A stretch of 9,410 bases of DNA from Burkholderiales bacterium (GCA_031283405.1 JAITBX010000072.1:1-9410); one strand, 5' to 3'; numbered from the stretch's first letter, positions 1 through 5,629 are shown. Translations and numbers: made by a program. Notes: generated by a model from the sequence alone, not told the origin.

Positions 1-119
1 ACGTGTCGATCACCGTCAAACTGATCTCGCCGATTGCGATGGAAGAAGGCTTGCGTTTTGCGATCCGCGAAGGCGGTCGCACCGTGGGTGCGGGTGTCGT
101 TGCGAAGATCATCGAGTAA
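1..119 (+). CDS. tuf: Elongation factor Tu, C-terminal end (partial)
   Basis: The first full codon is at base 3 and the frame ends at TAA 117-119, giving the last 38 residues of a protein whose start lies outside the window. The tail carries ISPIAMEEGLRFAIREGG followed by RTVGAGVVAKIIE, the very conserved end of EF-Tu domain 3. EF-Tu is the cytoplasmic GTPase that brings aminoacyl-tRNA to the ribosomal A site; its GTPase domain is not visible here. A tuf gene directly before rpsJ is the usual end of the str operon (rpsL-rpsG-fusA-tuf) in Proteobacteria. Many have a second tuf copy elsewhere, so I do not assign A or B. Identity is secure; only the fragment is seen. Confidence 0.97.
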   Translation, partial: VSITVKLISPIAMEEGLRFAIREGGRTVGAGVVAKIIE

Positions 120-133
120 ATAAAGAAAAACTG

Positions 134-166
134 CGAGAAGCCCGTATGTTTCGGGCGGCTCGTTTT
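134..166 (+). terminator. Terminator-like hairpin between tuf and rpsJ
   Basis: CGAG (134-137) pairs with CTCG (159-162) and GCCCG (140-144) pairs with CGGGC (152-156), separated by an AA/GG internal mismatch. The loop is TATGTTT, and TTTT (163-166) follows directly. The shape is that of an intrinsic terminator with a short T tract. Because it sits only 13 bases before the rpsJ ATG, it may be a leaky terminator or attenuator between the str and S10 blocks rather than a full stop. Strength is not known. Confidence 0.55.
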
Positions 167-179
167 AAAAGGGCACAAC

Positions 180-491
180 ATGCAAAGCCAACGTATTCGC
201 ATTCGCCTCAAGGCGTTTGACTACAAACTGATCGATCAGTCGGCGATGGAAATCGTCGAAACGGCCAAGCGCTCCGGCGCGGTGGTCAAAGGGCCAGTGC
301 CGTTGCCGACCCGGATCGAGCGTTATGACGTTTTGCGCTCGCCGCACGTCAACAAGACCTCGCGCGATCAGTTCGAGATTCGGACGCACCTGCGGCTGAT
401 GGATATCGTCGATCCGACCGACAAGACGGTGGACCAGTTGATGAAGCTGGATTTGCCGGCGGGGGTCGATGTCGAGATCAAATTGCAGTAA
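180..491 (+). CDS. rpsJ: 30S ribosomal protein S10
   Basis: A 103-residue protein, the normal length for S10. It is a component of the 30S head and in many bacteria also the NusE partner of NusB in transcription antitermination. The N-terminal strand IRIRLKAFDY, the long-loop segment RSPHVNKTSRDQFEIRTH (residues 53-70) and the end LMKLDLPAGVDVEIKLQ are all clear family hallmarks. The ATG at 180 is preceded by AAAAGGG (167-173), which fits a ribosome binding site at about 6 bases. It is the first gene of the S10 order. Unusually for this packed cluster it has non-coding gaps on both sides, 60 bases from tuf and 155 bases to rplC, each containing a hairpin, so its expression may be separable from its neighbours. 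Confidence 0.98.
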   Translation: MQSQRIRIRLKAFDYKLIDQSAMEIVETAKRSGAVVKGPVPLPTRIERYDVLRSPHVNKTSRDQFEIRTHLRLMDIVDPTDKTVDQLMKLDLPAGVDVEIKLQ

Positions 492-502
492 AATAACCAA
501 CT

Positions 503-516
503 GCCCGAAATCGGGC
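503..516 (+). other. Hairpin just after rpsJ
   Basis: GCCCG (503-507) and CGGGC (512-516) form a perfect 5-bp stem around AAAT. There is no T tract after it, so it is not an intrinsic terminator; it could protect an mRNA 3' end or be part of the leader fold. The outer bases CTGC (501-504) could alternatively pair with GCAG (525-528). Its right arm and following bases (TCGGGCGGC, 511-519) are identical to those of the hairpin upstream of rpsJ. Confidence 0.45.
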
Positions 517-612
517 GGCGGTGAGCAGTAAAAGCAGGATAAGGGGTAGTCAAAAGCGGCCTGCGGGCGCGCCGATTACCTGAAGTGAAGGGTCGGTCAA
601 TTGTAACCGGCG

Positions 613-633
613 CTCGGGAAACCGGGTTTTTTT
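613..633 (+). terminator. Hairpin plus T7 in the rplC leader: candidate attenuator
   Basis: CTCGG (613-617) pairs with CCGGG (622-626), including one T-G wobble, around a GAAA tetraloop, and seven T follow (627-633). This is the best intrinsic-terminator shape in the window, yet it lies only 13 bases before the rplC start inside an otherwise continuous operon. A full terminator here would cut off ten downstream genes of the S10 block, so partial, regulated termination is the likely reading. Just upstream, GTCGGT (592-597) can pair with ACCGGC (606-611); alternatively AACCGG (605-610) can extend the terminator stem against CCGGGTT. In E. coli L4 controls an attenuator in the S10 leader, but that one is upstream of rpsJ; a link to L4 here is inference. 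Confidence 0.6.
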
Positions 634-646
634 ATAAGAGGAAGAC

Positions 647-1303
647 ATGAGCCTTGGACTTGTGGGTCGCAAGATCGGCATGACCCGTGTCTTTACCGAC
701 GACGGCGCTGCCGTTCCGGTAACGGTGCTGGATGTTGCCAACAACCGCGTCACCCAGATCAAGACGCCCGCAGCGGACGGCTACGCCGCCGTGCAAGTGG
801 CGTTTGGTCGGCGGCGGGCGACGCGGGTTACCAAGCCGCAGGCCGGACATCTCGCCAAAGCGGGTGTCGAAGCCGGCGAGCTGATGAAAGAATTTCCGGT
901 GACGCCGGAAGAACTCTCGAAATTCAAACCGGGCGACGTGGTCGCCGTGGACACTTTCGCCGTCGGCCAATTGGTTGACGTTACCGGAGTGACCAAAGGG
1001 CGCGGTTTTTCGGGAGCGATTCGTCGTCACAATTTCAGTTCCAATCGCGCCTCGCACGGCAACTCGGTGACGACCCGTGCCCCCGGCTCAATCGGGATGG
1101 CGCAGGATCCGGGACGGGTGTTTCCGGGCAAGCGCATGCCGGGCCATTACGGCAGCGAGCAACGGACGGTGCAAACGCTGAGCGTTGTGCGCATCGACGC
1201 CGACCGCGGCCTGCTGCTGCTCAAGGGTTCGGTGCCCGGCTCGGAAGGCGGCCATATCGTCGTGCGTCCGGCGGTCAAAGCGCCGGCCAAGAAAGGAGCG
1301 TGA
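647..1303 (+). CDS. rplC: 50S ribosomal protein L3
   Basis: A 218-residue protein, slightly longer than E. coli L3 (209). L3 binds the 3' domain of 23S rRNA early in 50S assembly and sends a loop toward the peptidyl-transferase centre. Visible hallmarks are GLVGRKIGMTRVF at the start, KGRGFSGAIRRHNF in the middle, SHGNS, and the loop GSIGMAQDPGRVFPGKRMPG (about residues 147-166). Gln153 in that loop aligns with E. coli Gln150, the residue methylated by PrmB. The C-terminal tail AVKAPAKKGA is basic. The ATG at 647 has AAGAGGA (636-642) in front. Its start is 13 bases after the T7 of the attenuator-like hairpin, so it is the first gene that would respond to it. The end adjoins rplD. Confidence 0.98.
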   Translation: MSLGLVGRKIGMTRVFTDDGAAVPVTVLDVANNRVTQIKTPAADGYAAVQVAFGRRRATRVTKPQAGHLAKAGVEAGELMKEFPVTPEELSKFKPGDVVAVDTFAVGQLVDVTGVTKGRGFSGAIRRHNFSSNRASHGNSVTTRAPGSIGMAQDPGRVFPGKRMPGHYGSEQRTVQTLSVVRIDADRGLLLLKGSVPGSEGGHIVVRPAVKAPAKKGA

Positions 1304-1305
1304 CG

Positions 1306-1929
1306 ATGGAACTCCGATTGATTAACGAACAGGGACAGAAAACAGCGACTGTCGCGGCTTCTGACGCTCTGTTTGCGCGTGAATACAACGAAGCGCTGGT
1401 GCACCAGATCGTTGTCGCCTATCAGGCCAACGGTCGGCAGGGCACGCGGGCGCAAAAAGCGCGCGGCGACATCAACAAGTCGCACAAGAAGCCGTGGCGG
1501 CAAAAAGGAACAGGCCGCGCTCGCGCCGGTCAAGCCAACAGCCCGCTGTGGCGCGGCGGCGGCAAGATTTTCCCGAGCATGCCCGACGAAAATTTTTCGC
1601 AGAAGGTCAACCGCAAAATGTACCGCGCCGGAATGGCGGCGATTCTTTCGCAACTGGTGCGTGACGAGCGGCTGAATGTGATCGAAGCGATGGCGGTCGA
1701 TACGCCCAAGACCAAACGGCTCAACGGCAAGATGAAAGATTTGGGACTCAGCGGCAAGATTCTGCTGGTGGTCGATCAATTCGATGAAAATCTGTATCTG
1801 GCGTCGCGCAATCTGTCGGACGTGCTGGTGCTGATGCCGCACGAAGTTGATCCGGTCAGCCTGCTGCGCTTTAACCATGTGGTGATGACCAAAGCGGCCG
1901 TTGCCCAATTCGAGGAGATGCTGGGATGA
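1306..1929 (+). CDS. rplD: 50S ribosomal protein L4
   Basis: A 207-residue protein that binds 23S rRNA and lines the exit tunnel; in E. coli it is also the autogenous repressor of the S10 operon. The tunnel loop KKPWRQKGTGRARAG with SPLWRGGGKIFP (about residues 61-90) is intact, as are NRKMYRAGMAAILSQL and the C-terminal VVMTKAAVAQFEEML. I chose ATG 1306, giving MELRL as in family members. AGGAG at 1294-1298 sits 7 bases before it. A GTG at 1300 in the same frame would add two residues and overlap the rplC stop, but its distance to AGGAG is too short. The end overlaps the rplW start as ATGA, implying coupled translation. Confidence 0.97.
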   Translation: MELRLINEQGQKTATVAASDALFAREYNEALVHQIVVAYQANGRQGTRAQKARGDINKSHKKPWRQKGTGRARAGQANSPLWRGGGKIFPSMPDENFSQKVNRKMYRAGMAAILSQLVRDERLNVIEAMAVDTPKTKRLNGKMKDLGLSGKILLVVDQFDENLYLASRNLSDVLVLMPHEVDPVSLLRFNHVVMTKAAVAQFEEMLG

Positions 1930-2252
1930 GCGCCGCGCCAGTAAAAACGCCCAAATACAATCCCGAACGGTTGATGACGCTGATTATGGCGCCGGTCGTT
2001 TCCGAGAAGGGCACATACGTGGCAGACACCCACGACCAAGTCATTTTCCGTGTCGTCAACGACGCGACCAAACCGGAAATCAAGGCGGCGGTCGAGCTGT
2101 TGTTCAAGGTTGAGGTCGAAAGCGTGTCGGTACTCAATGTGCACGGTAAAGAAAAGCGCTTTGGCCGGACGGTCGGTCGGCGTCGGGGCTGGAAAAAAGC
2201 CTACGTCTGCCTGAAGCCGGGTCAGGAAATCAACTTCGCGCAGGAGGTCTGA
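1926..2252 (+). CDS. rplW: 50S ribosomal protein L23
   Basis: A 108-residue protein located at the peptide exit of the 50S tunnel, where it docks trigger factor and SRP. APVVSEK (residues 22-28) holds the conserved glutamate, Glu27, aligning with E. coli Glu18 used in trigger-factor binding. TKPEIKAAVELLFKVEV and GRRRGWKKAYVCLKPGQEI are typical. The ATG at 1926 overlaps the rplD stop (ATGA), with GAGGAG (1912-1917) 8 bases before it. This start gives about nine extra N-terminal residues compared with E. coli; a later ATG at 1974 is possible but has no comparable ribosome binding site. Confidence 0.97.
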   Translation: MSAAPVKTPKYNPERLMTLIMAPVVSEKGTYVADTHDQVIFRVVNDATKPEIKAAVELLFKVEVESVSVLNVHGKEKRFGRTVGRRRGWKKAYVCLKPGQEINFAQEV

Positions 2253-2254
2253 TC

Positions 2255-3088
2255 ATGGCCGTAATTAAAATGAAACCGACTTCGGCGGGTCGCCGTGGTC
2301 AGATCAAAGTGGTAACGCCGGGGTTGCACAAAGGCCGTCCGGAAGCGTCGTTGGTCGAAAGCCAGAAACGCGGGTCGGGGCGCAACCACCATGGCCGGAT
2401 CACGTCGCGCCACAAAGGCGGCGGCCACAAACAACATTATCGCGTCGTCGATTTCCGTCGCAACAAAGACGGCATCGCCGGCAAAGTGGAGCGGCTCGAA
2501 TACGATCCGAACCGCAGCGCGCATCTGGCGTTGCTGTGCTACGCCGACGGGGAGCGCCGCTACATCATTGCGCCGCGCGGCGTTGCGGTCGGACAAACCC
2601 TGCTTTCCGGCGCCGATGCGCCGATCAAGGCGGGCAACACCTTGCCGGTTCGCAACATCCCGGTCGGCACGACGATTCACTGCATCGAAATGCAGCCCGG
2701 CGGCGGTGCCAAAATTGCGCGCTCTGCCGGCACTTCGGTGCAACTCCTGGCGCGCGAAGGTAACTACGCGCAACTGCGGCTGCGCTCCGGCGAAATCCGC
2801 AAAGTGCATGTGAATTGCCGTGCCACGATAGGCGAAGTCGGCAACGGCGAGCACAGCTTGCGGCAGATCGGCAAAGCCGGTGCCAACCGCTGGCGCGGCA
2901 TTCGTCCGCAGACCCGCGCGATTGCGATGAACCCGGTCGATCACCCGATGGGCGGTCGCGGCAATGGCGGCGGCGGCCGTCACCATCCGAGATCGCCGTG
3001 GGGTCAGCCGGCCAAGGGATACAAGACACGTAGCAACAAGCGCACCGATACGATGATTGTGCGTCGTCGGAACGCGGCGAAAGGGTAA
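2255..3088 (+). CDS. rplB: 50S ribosomal protein L2
   Basis: A 277-residue protein (E. coli 273), one of the most conserved 23S-binding proteins, required for subunit joining and close to the peptidyl-transferase centre. Hallmarks: MKPTSAGRRGQ, GSGRNHHGRITSRHKGGGHK (residues 40-59), the OB/SH3-like middle domain, VRNIPVGTTIH, and the tail SNKRTDTMIVRRR. DHP (229-231) keeps the histidine equivalent to E. coli His229, His230 here, but the following loop is MGGRGNGGGGRHH instead of the usual HGGGEG-type sequence (see findings). The remaining tail SPWGQPAKGYKTR is normal. The ATG at 2255 has AGGAGG (2242-2247) 7 bases upstream, and the gap to rplW is 2 bases. Confidence 0.98.
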   Translation: MAVIKMKPTSAGRRGQIKVVTPGLHKGRPEASLVESQKRGSGRNHHGRITSRHKGGGHKQHYRVVDFRRNKDGIAGKVERLEYDPNRSAHLALLCYADGERRYIIAPRGVAVGQTLLSGADAPIKAGNTLPVRNIPVGTTIHCIEMQPGGGAKIARSAGTSVQLLAREGNYAQLRLRSGEIRKVHVNCRATIGEVGNGEHSLRQIGKAGANRWRGIRPQTRAIAMNPVDHPMGGRGNGGGGRHHPRSPWGQPAKGYKTRSNKRTDTMIVRRRNAAKG

Positions 3089-3094
3089 TCACAC

Positions 3095-3382
3095 ATGGCA
3101 CGCTCAATCAAAAAAGGACCGTTCGTCGATGAGCATCTGATCAAGAAGGTCGATGCTGCGCGTGAAAAGAACGATAAGCGACCGATCAAAACCTGGTCGC
3201 GGCGTTCGACGGTGACGCCGGATTTCGTCGGCCTGACCATCGCGGTGCATAACGGGCGGCAGCATGTGCCGGTGTATGTGACCGAAAACATGGTTGGTCA
3301 CAAACTGGGCGAATTCGCGCTGACACGGACATTCAAGGGGCACGCTGCCGACAAGAAAGCAGCGCCTGCCGGGAAGAAGTAA
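3095..3382 (+). CDS. rpsS: 30S ribosomal protein S19
   Basis: A 95-residue protein of the 30S head that pairs with S13 and lies near the A-site tRNA and the bridge to the large subunit. MARSIKKGPFVDEHLIKKV at the start, KTWSRRSTV, and the block HNGRQHVPVYVTENMVGHK (residues 52-70) are near-invariant, followed by LGEFALTRTFKGHAADKK. The short tail AAPAGKK is variable in the family. The ATG at 3095 has AAAGGG (3080-3085) about 9 bases upstream, overlapping the end of rplB. Gap to rplB is 6 bases and to rplV 12 bases, consistent with one transcript. Confidence 0.98.
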   Translation: MARSIKKGPFVDEHLIKKVDAAREKNDKRPIKTWSRRSTVTPDFVGLTIAVHNGRQHVPVYVTENMVGHKLGEFALTRTFKGHAADKKAAPAGKK

Positions 3383-3394
3383 AGGAACGGAACA

Positions 3395-3754
3395 ATGGGA
3401 ACCACAGCAGTTTTGTACGGCGTTCGCCTGTCGGCCCAGAAGGGGCGGCTGGTCGCCGATCAAGTCCGGGGTTTGCCGGTAGCGCGGGCGCTCGATGTTC
3501 TGACGTTCAGCACCAAGAAAGGCGCGCGCATCATCAAGAAAGTGCTGGAGTCGGCGATCGCCAACGCCGAGCACAACGATGGTTCGGATATCGACGAGCT
3601 TCGCGTTGAAACGATTTACGTCGATCGCGCCGCCACGCTGAAACGCAGCAGCGCGCGCGCCAAAGGCCGCGGCAACGTGATCGGCAAACAGACTTGCCAC
3701 ATCCGCGTGATCGTCGGCGACGGCAACAGCAGCGGCAACCGGAAAGGCGCATAA
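3395..3754 (+). CDS. rplV: 50S ribosomal protein L22
   Basis: A 119-residue protein; its globular part sits at the outside of the 50S and a long beta-hairpin lines the exit tunnel. RLSAQKGRLVADQVRG, KKGARIIKKVLESAIANAEHN and ARAKGRG are diagnostic. The hairpin tip (82-92) reads LKRSSARAKGR; its numbering matches E. coli L22 exactly, where residues 82-84 (MKR) are the site of a known macrolide-resistance deletion. Ser85-Ser86-Ala87 replace the bulkier residues I would expect. The tail GDGNSSGNRKGA (108-119) extends past the E. coli end. ATG 3395 follows AAGGA (3382-3386), which overlaps the rpsS stop. Confidence 0.97.
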   Translation: MGTTAVLYGVRLSAQKGRLVADQVRGLPVARALDVLTFSTKKGARIIKKVLESAIANAEHNDGSDIDELRVETIYVDRAATLKRSSARAKGRGNVIGKQTCHIRVIVGDGNSSGNRKGA

Positions 3755-3763
3755 GGAACCGAT

Positions 3764-4489
3764 ATGGGACAGAAGATTCATCCGACCGGATTTCGTCTTG
3801 CAGTAACCCGCGATTGGGCATCGAGCTGGTACGCCAACAGCAAATCGTTTGCGCCGACGCTGATTCAGGACATCAAAATCCGCGAGTATCTCAAAAGAAA
3901 ACTGGCGCACGCTTCGGTTTCCAAAATAACCATCAAGCGTACTGCCAAGAGCGCCAAGATCACCATTCACAGCGCCCGTCCGGGCGTCGTGATCGGCAGA
4001 AAAGGCGAGGACATCGAAGTCTTGCGCGCCGATATGCGCCGCGTCGTCGGCGACCAGACGGTGGAAGTTGGCATTGAAGAAGTGCGCAAGCCGGAAGTCG
4101 ATGCGACCTTGATCGCCGCTTCCATTGCACAGCAACTGGAAAAACGGATCATGTTCCGCCGCGCCATGAAACGGGCCATGCAGAACGCGATGCGTTTGGG
4201 CGCGCAAGGCATCAAGGCGATGAGCGCCGGCCGATTGAACGGTGCTGAAATCGCGCGCAGCGAGTGGTACCGCGAAGGGCGGGTGCCGCTGCATACGTTG
4301 CGCGCCAATATCGATTACGGTGTGGCCGAAGCGAAAACGACTTACGGCATCATCGGCATCAAGGTTTGGGTTTTCAAGGGCGAAATGATGGCGCACAACG
4401 CCGAGCCGGCCGCAGCCCCTGCGCCGGCGCCGGAAGCGCCCAAACGGCCACGTCGTTCAGGAGCGAAGAGCAATGTTGCAGCCAGCTAG
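3764..4489 (+). CDS. rpsC: 30S ribosomal protein S3
   Basis: A 241-residue protein at the mRNA entry of the 30S. MGQKIHPTGFRL is the universal start. A type II KH domain follows, with the GxxG loop VIGRKGEDI (Gly78-Arg79-Lys80-Gly81). FRRAMKRAMQ gives Arg132, Arg133 and Lys136, aligning with the E. coli residues (131, 132, 135 in mature numbering) linked to mRNA unwinding. The C-terminal domain has GRLNGAEIARSEWYREGRVPLHTLRA in conserved form. The last 28 residues are Ala/Pro rich and basic, a variable extension common in this protein. ATG 3764 has TAAGGA (3752-3757), which includes the rplV stop codon. The 3' end overlaps rplP by 17 bases. Confidence 0.98.
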   Translation: MGQKIHPTGFRLAVTRDWASSWYANSKSFAPTLIQDIKIREYLKRKLAHASVSKITIKRTAKSAKITIHSARPGVVIGRKGEDIEVLRADMRRVVGDQTVEVGIEEVRKPEVDATLIAASIAQQLEKRIMFRRAMKRAMQNAMRLGAQGIKAMSAGRLNGAEIARSEWYREGRVPLHTLRANIDYGVAEAKTTYGIIGIKVWVFKGEMMAHNAEPAAAPAPAPEAPKRPRRSGAKSNVAAS

Positions 4490-4886
4490 AAGAAAATACC
4501 GTAAAGAGCAGAAAGGCCGCAACCGCGGTCTGGCGACGGTGGGCGCCAAAGTCAGTTTCGGCACGTTTGGTCTGAAGGCTACCACGCGCGGCCGTTTGAC
4601 GGCGCGCCAGATTGAAGCGGCGCGGCGGGCGATGACCCGTCACATCAAGCGCGGCGGTCGTATCTGGATTCGGGTTTTCCCGGACAAGCCGATTTCGACC
4701 AAGCCGGCGGAAGTGCGGATGGGAAGCGGCAAAGGCAATCCTGAGTACTATGTGGCGGAAATTCAGCCGGGCAAAGTACTCTATGAAATGGACGGTGTCG
4801 ATGAGTCGTTGGCGCGGGAAGCGTTCAAGCTGGCCGCTGCCAAGCTGCCGTTCCGGACGGTTTTCGTGCATCGTCTGATCGGTTGA
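4473..4886 (+). CDS. rplP: 50S ribosomal protein L16
   Basis: A 137-residue protein that contacts A- and P-site tRNAs and 5S-proximal 23S rRNA and is assembled late. MLQPARRKYRKEQKGRNRG, SFGTFGLKA, RLTARQIEAARRAMTR and WIRVFPDKP are all present. VRMG at 81-84 contains Arg82, aligning with E. coli Arg81, the residue hydroxylated by YcfD/RoxA; there is a one-residue insertion near position 23. GKGNPEYYVAEIQPGKVLYEM and AAAKLPFRTVFV close the fold. The ATG is inside the rpsC tail, a 17-base overlap, with AGGAG (4459-4463) 9 bases upstream. This start matches the fixed MLQP N terminus, so the overlap is real. Confidence 0.98.
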   Translation: MLQPARRKYRKEQKGRNRGLATVGAKVSFGTFGLKATTRGRLTARQIEAARRAMTRHIKRGGRIWIRVFPDKPISTKPAEVRMGSGKGNPEYYVAEIQPGKVLYEMDGVDESLAREAFKLAAAKLPFRTVFVHRLIG

Positions 4887-4900
4887 CAGAGAGGTTTTCG

Positions 4901-5104
4901 ATGAAAAAGGACGCAAAGAAAACGCTACGGGAGAAAGCCCCGGAAGCGTTGCAAAAAGAGCTGCAAGCGCTGCTGAAAGAGCAGTTCAACCTGCGCATGC
5001 AGTTGGCGACCCAGCAGCTTCAGAACAATCAGAAGCTGAAATTCGTGCGCCGTAACATCGCGCGCGTGCGCACTTACCTGAGCCAGAAAGCGGAGCAAGC
5101 ATGA
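4901..5104 (+). CDS. rpmC: 50S ribosomal protein L29
   Basis: A 67-residue, mostly helical protein at the rim of the tunnel exit next to L23. The core LQKELQALLKEQFNLRMQLATQQLQNNQKLK with the basic VRRNIARVRTYL is typical: two long helices joined by the NNQKL turn. I start at ATG 4901, which has AGAGAGG (4888-4894) 6 bases upstream; a TTG at 4883 in frame would add six residues but overlaps the rplP stop and lacks this support. The stop overlaps the rpsQ start as ATGA, so the two small proteins are probably translated in a coupled way. Confidence 0.97.
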   Translation: MKKDAKKTLREKAPEALQKELQALLKEQFNLRMQLATQQLQNNQKLKFVRRNIARVRTYLSQKAEQA

Positions 5105-5391
5105 CGCAGACAGAACAACAGGACATCATGACCCGGAAGCCGCTGATTGCGACATTGAGCGGGCGGGTCGTGAGCGACAAACGGGACAAGACGGTGACCG
5201 TGCTGGTCGAGCGGCGGGTGAAACATCCGCTGTACGGCAAAGTGGTGATCCGGTCATCCAAGTATCAAGCCCATGATGAGGGCAATGAGTGCAAGCTCGG
5301 CGACCTCGTGGAAATCAAGGAGGCTCGCAAGATTTCCAAGACAAAAGCATGGATGGTGTCGGCGGTGCTTGAAAAAACGCCGGCGGTATAA
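5101..5391 (+). CDS. rpsQ: 30S ribosomal protein S17
   Basis: A 96-residue OB-fold protein and one of the primary 16S rRNA binders, needed for early 30S body assembly. GRVVSDKRDKTVTVLVERRVKHPLYGK, SSKYQAHDE, and GDLVEIKEARKISKTKAWMV are the conserved strands. ATG 5101 overlaps the rpmC stop and has GGAG (5092-5095) 5 bases upstream. An internal ATG at 5128 (the tenth codon) would also give a protein with all core strands; coupling favours the first. It is the last gene of the S10 block, and a 238-base non-coding gap follows it. Confidence 0.97.
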   Translation: MTQTEQQDIMTRKPLIATLSGRVVSDKRDKTVTVLVERRVKHPLYGKVVIRSSKYQAHDEGNECKLGDLVEIKEARKISKTKAWMVSAVLEKTPAV

Positions 5392-5403
5392 GGAAGCGCG
5401 GCA

Positions 5404-5478
5404 AAAAAAGCAGTGGCGGGCACGCTTGGGTCTTGCTTTTACCGGTGCGCTCTGCCATAATTAAAATCCTGCTTTTTT
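5404..5478 (+). repeat. A-tract/T-tract inverted repeat around the rplN promoter
   Basis: AAAAAAGCAG (5404-5413) is an exact reverse complement of CTGCTTTTTT (5469-5478), with 55 bases between. A nested version pairs AAAAGCA (5406-5412) with TGCTTTT (5434-5440). TTGCTTTT occurs exactly at 5433-5440 and again at 5481-5488. The nested stem could end S10-block transcripts weakly after rpsQ, since a T run forms its 3' arm, but it has no strong GC core. The repeat brackets the proposed promoter. Function is inferred only. Confidence 0.4.
5433..5461 (+). promoter_or_regulatory. Sigma70-type promoter for the rplN (spc) block
   Basis: TTGCTT (5433-5438) and CATAAT (5456-5461) are separated by exactly 17 bases. 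The -10 box matches 5 of 6 consensus bases and the -35 matches 3. The start would be near 5468, leaving a leader of about 160 bases before rplN. The position, between rpsQ and rplN, is that of the spc promoter in E. coli. This is the only sizeable AT-rich non-coding stretch in the window. A weaker pair, TTGCCG (5487-5492) and GATAAA (5510-5515), also spaced 17, lies downstream. Confidence 0.6.
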
Positions 5479-5544
5479 CTTTGCTTTTGCCGTATGGGTA
5501 AAGGCTGCTGATAAAGCGAAATAAGGCGGCAAAGTAAAGTGCGA

Positions 5545-5606
5545 GCGCCAAAGCGCGCCGCGGTTCCCCTTGACGGGGTCCAAGACTGGCTGTCGTGGAA
5601 CGGCAG
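5545..5606 (+). promoter_or_regulatory. Three consecutive small hairpins in the rplN leader
   Basis: GCGC/GCGC (5545-5548 with 5553-5556, loop CAAA), CCCC/GGGG (5566-5569 with 5575-5578, loop TTGAC) and CTGTCG/CGGCAG (5590-5595 with 5601-5606, one T-G wobble, loop TGGAA) follow one another just before the rplN ribosome binding site. A structured leader could be a binding site for a ribosomal protein or simply affect mRNA stability. I recognise no known leader family in it. Confidence 0.35.
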
Positions 5607-5629
5607 ATTAAGTTGGAGAGAGTGGAATC

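Noticed and set aside
1300..1305. GTG 1300 as the rplD start, overlapping the rplC stop
   Set aside because: AGGAG ends at 1298, leaving no room before GTG 1300, while ATG 1306 has ideal spacing and gives the conserved MEL start.
1147..2986. Two - strand open frames of about 250 codons (1147-1908 and 2222-2986)
   Set aside because: Both mirror rplC/rplD and rplB coding sequence and have composition typical of reverse readings, with no family resemblance.
3104..4396. A 430-codon open frame on the - strand opposite rpsS, rplV and rpsC
   Set aside because: Shadow of strongly conserved sense genes; no domain, no separate promoter or ribosome binding site evident.
5487..5515. Second promoter-like pair TTGCCG and GATAAA, spaced 17
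   Set aside because: Only four of six matches in each box, and the better -10 box lies upstream; mentioned with the main promoter but not listed separately.
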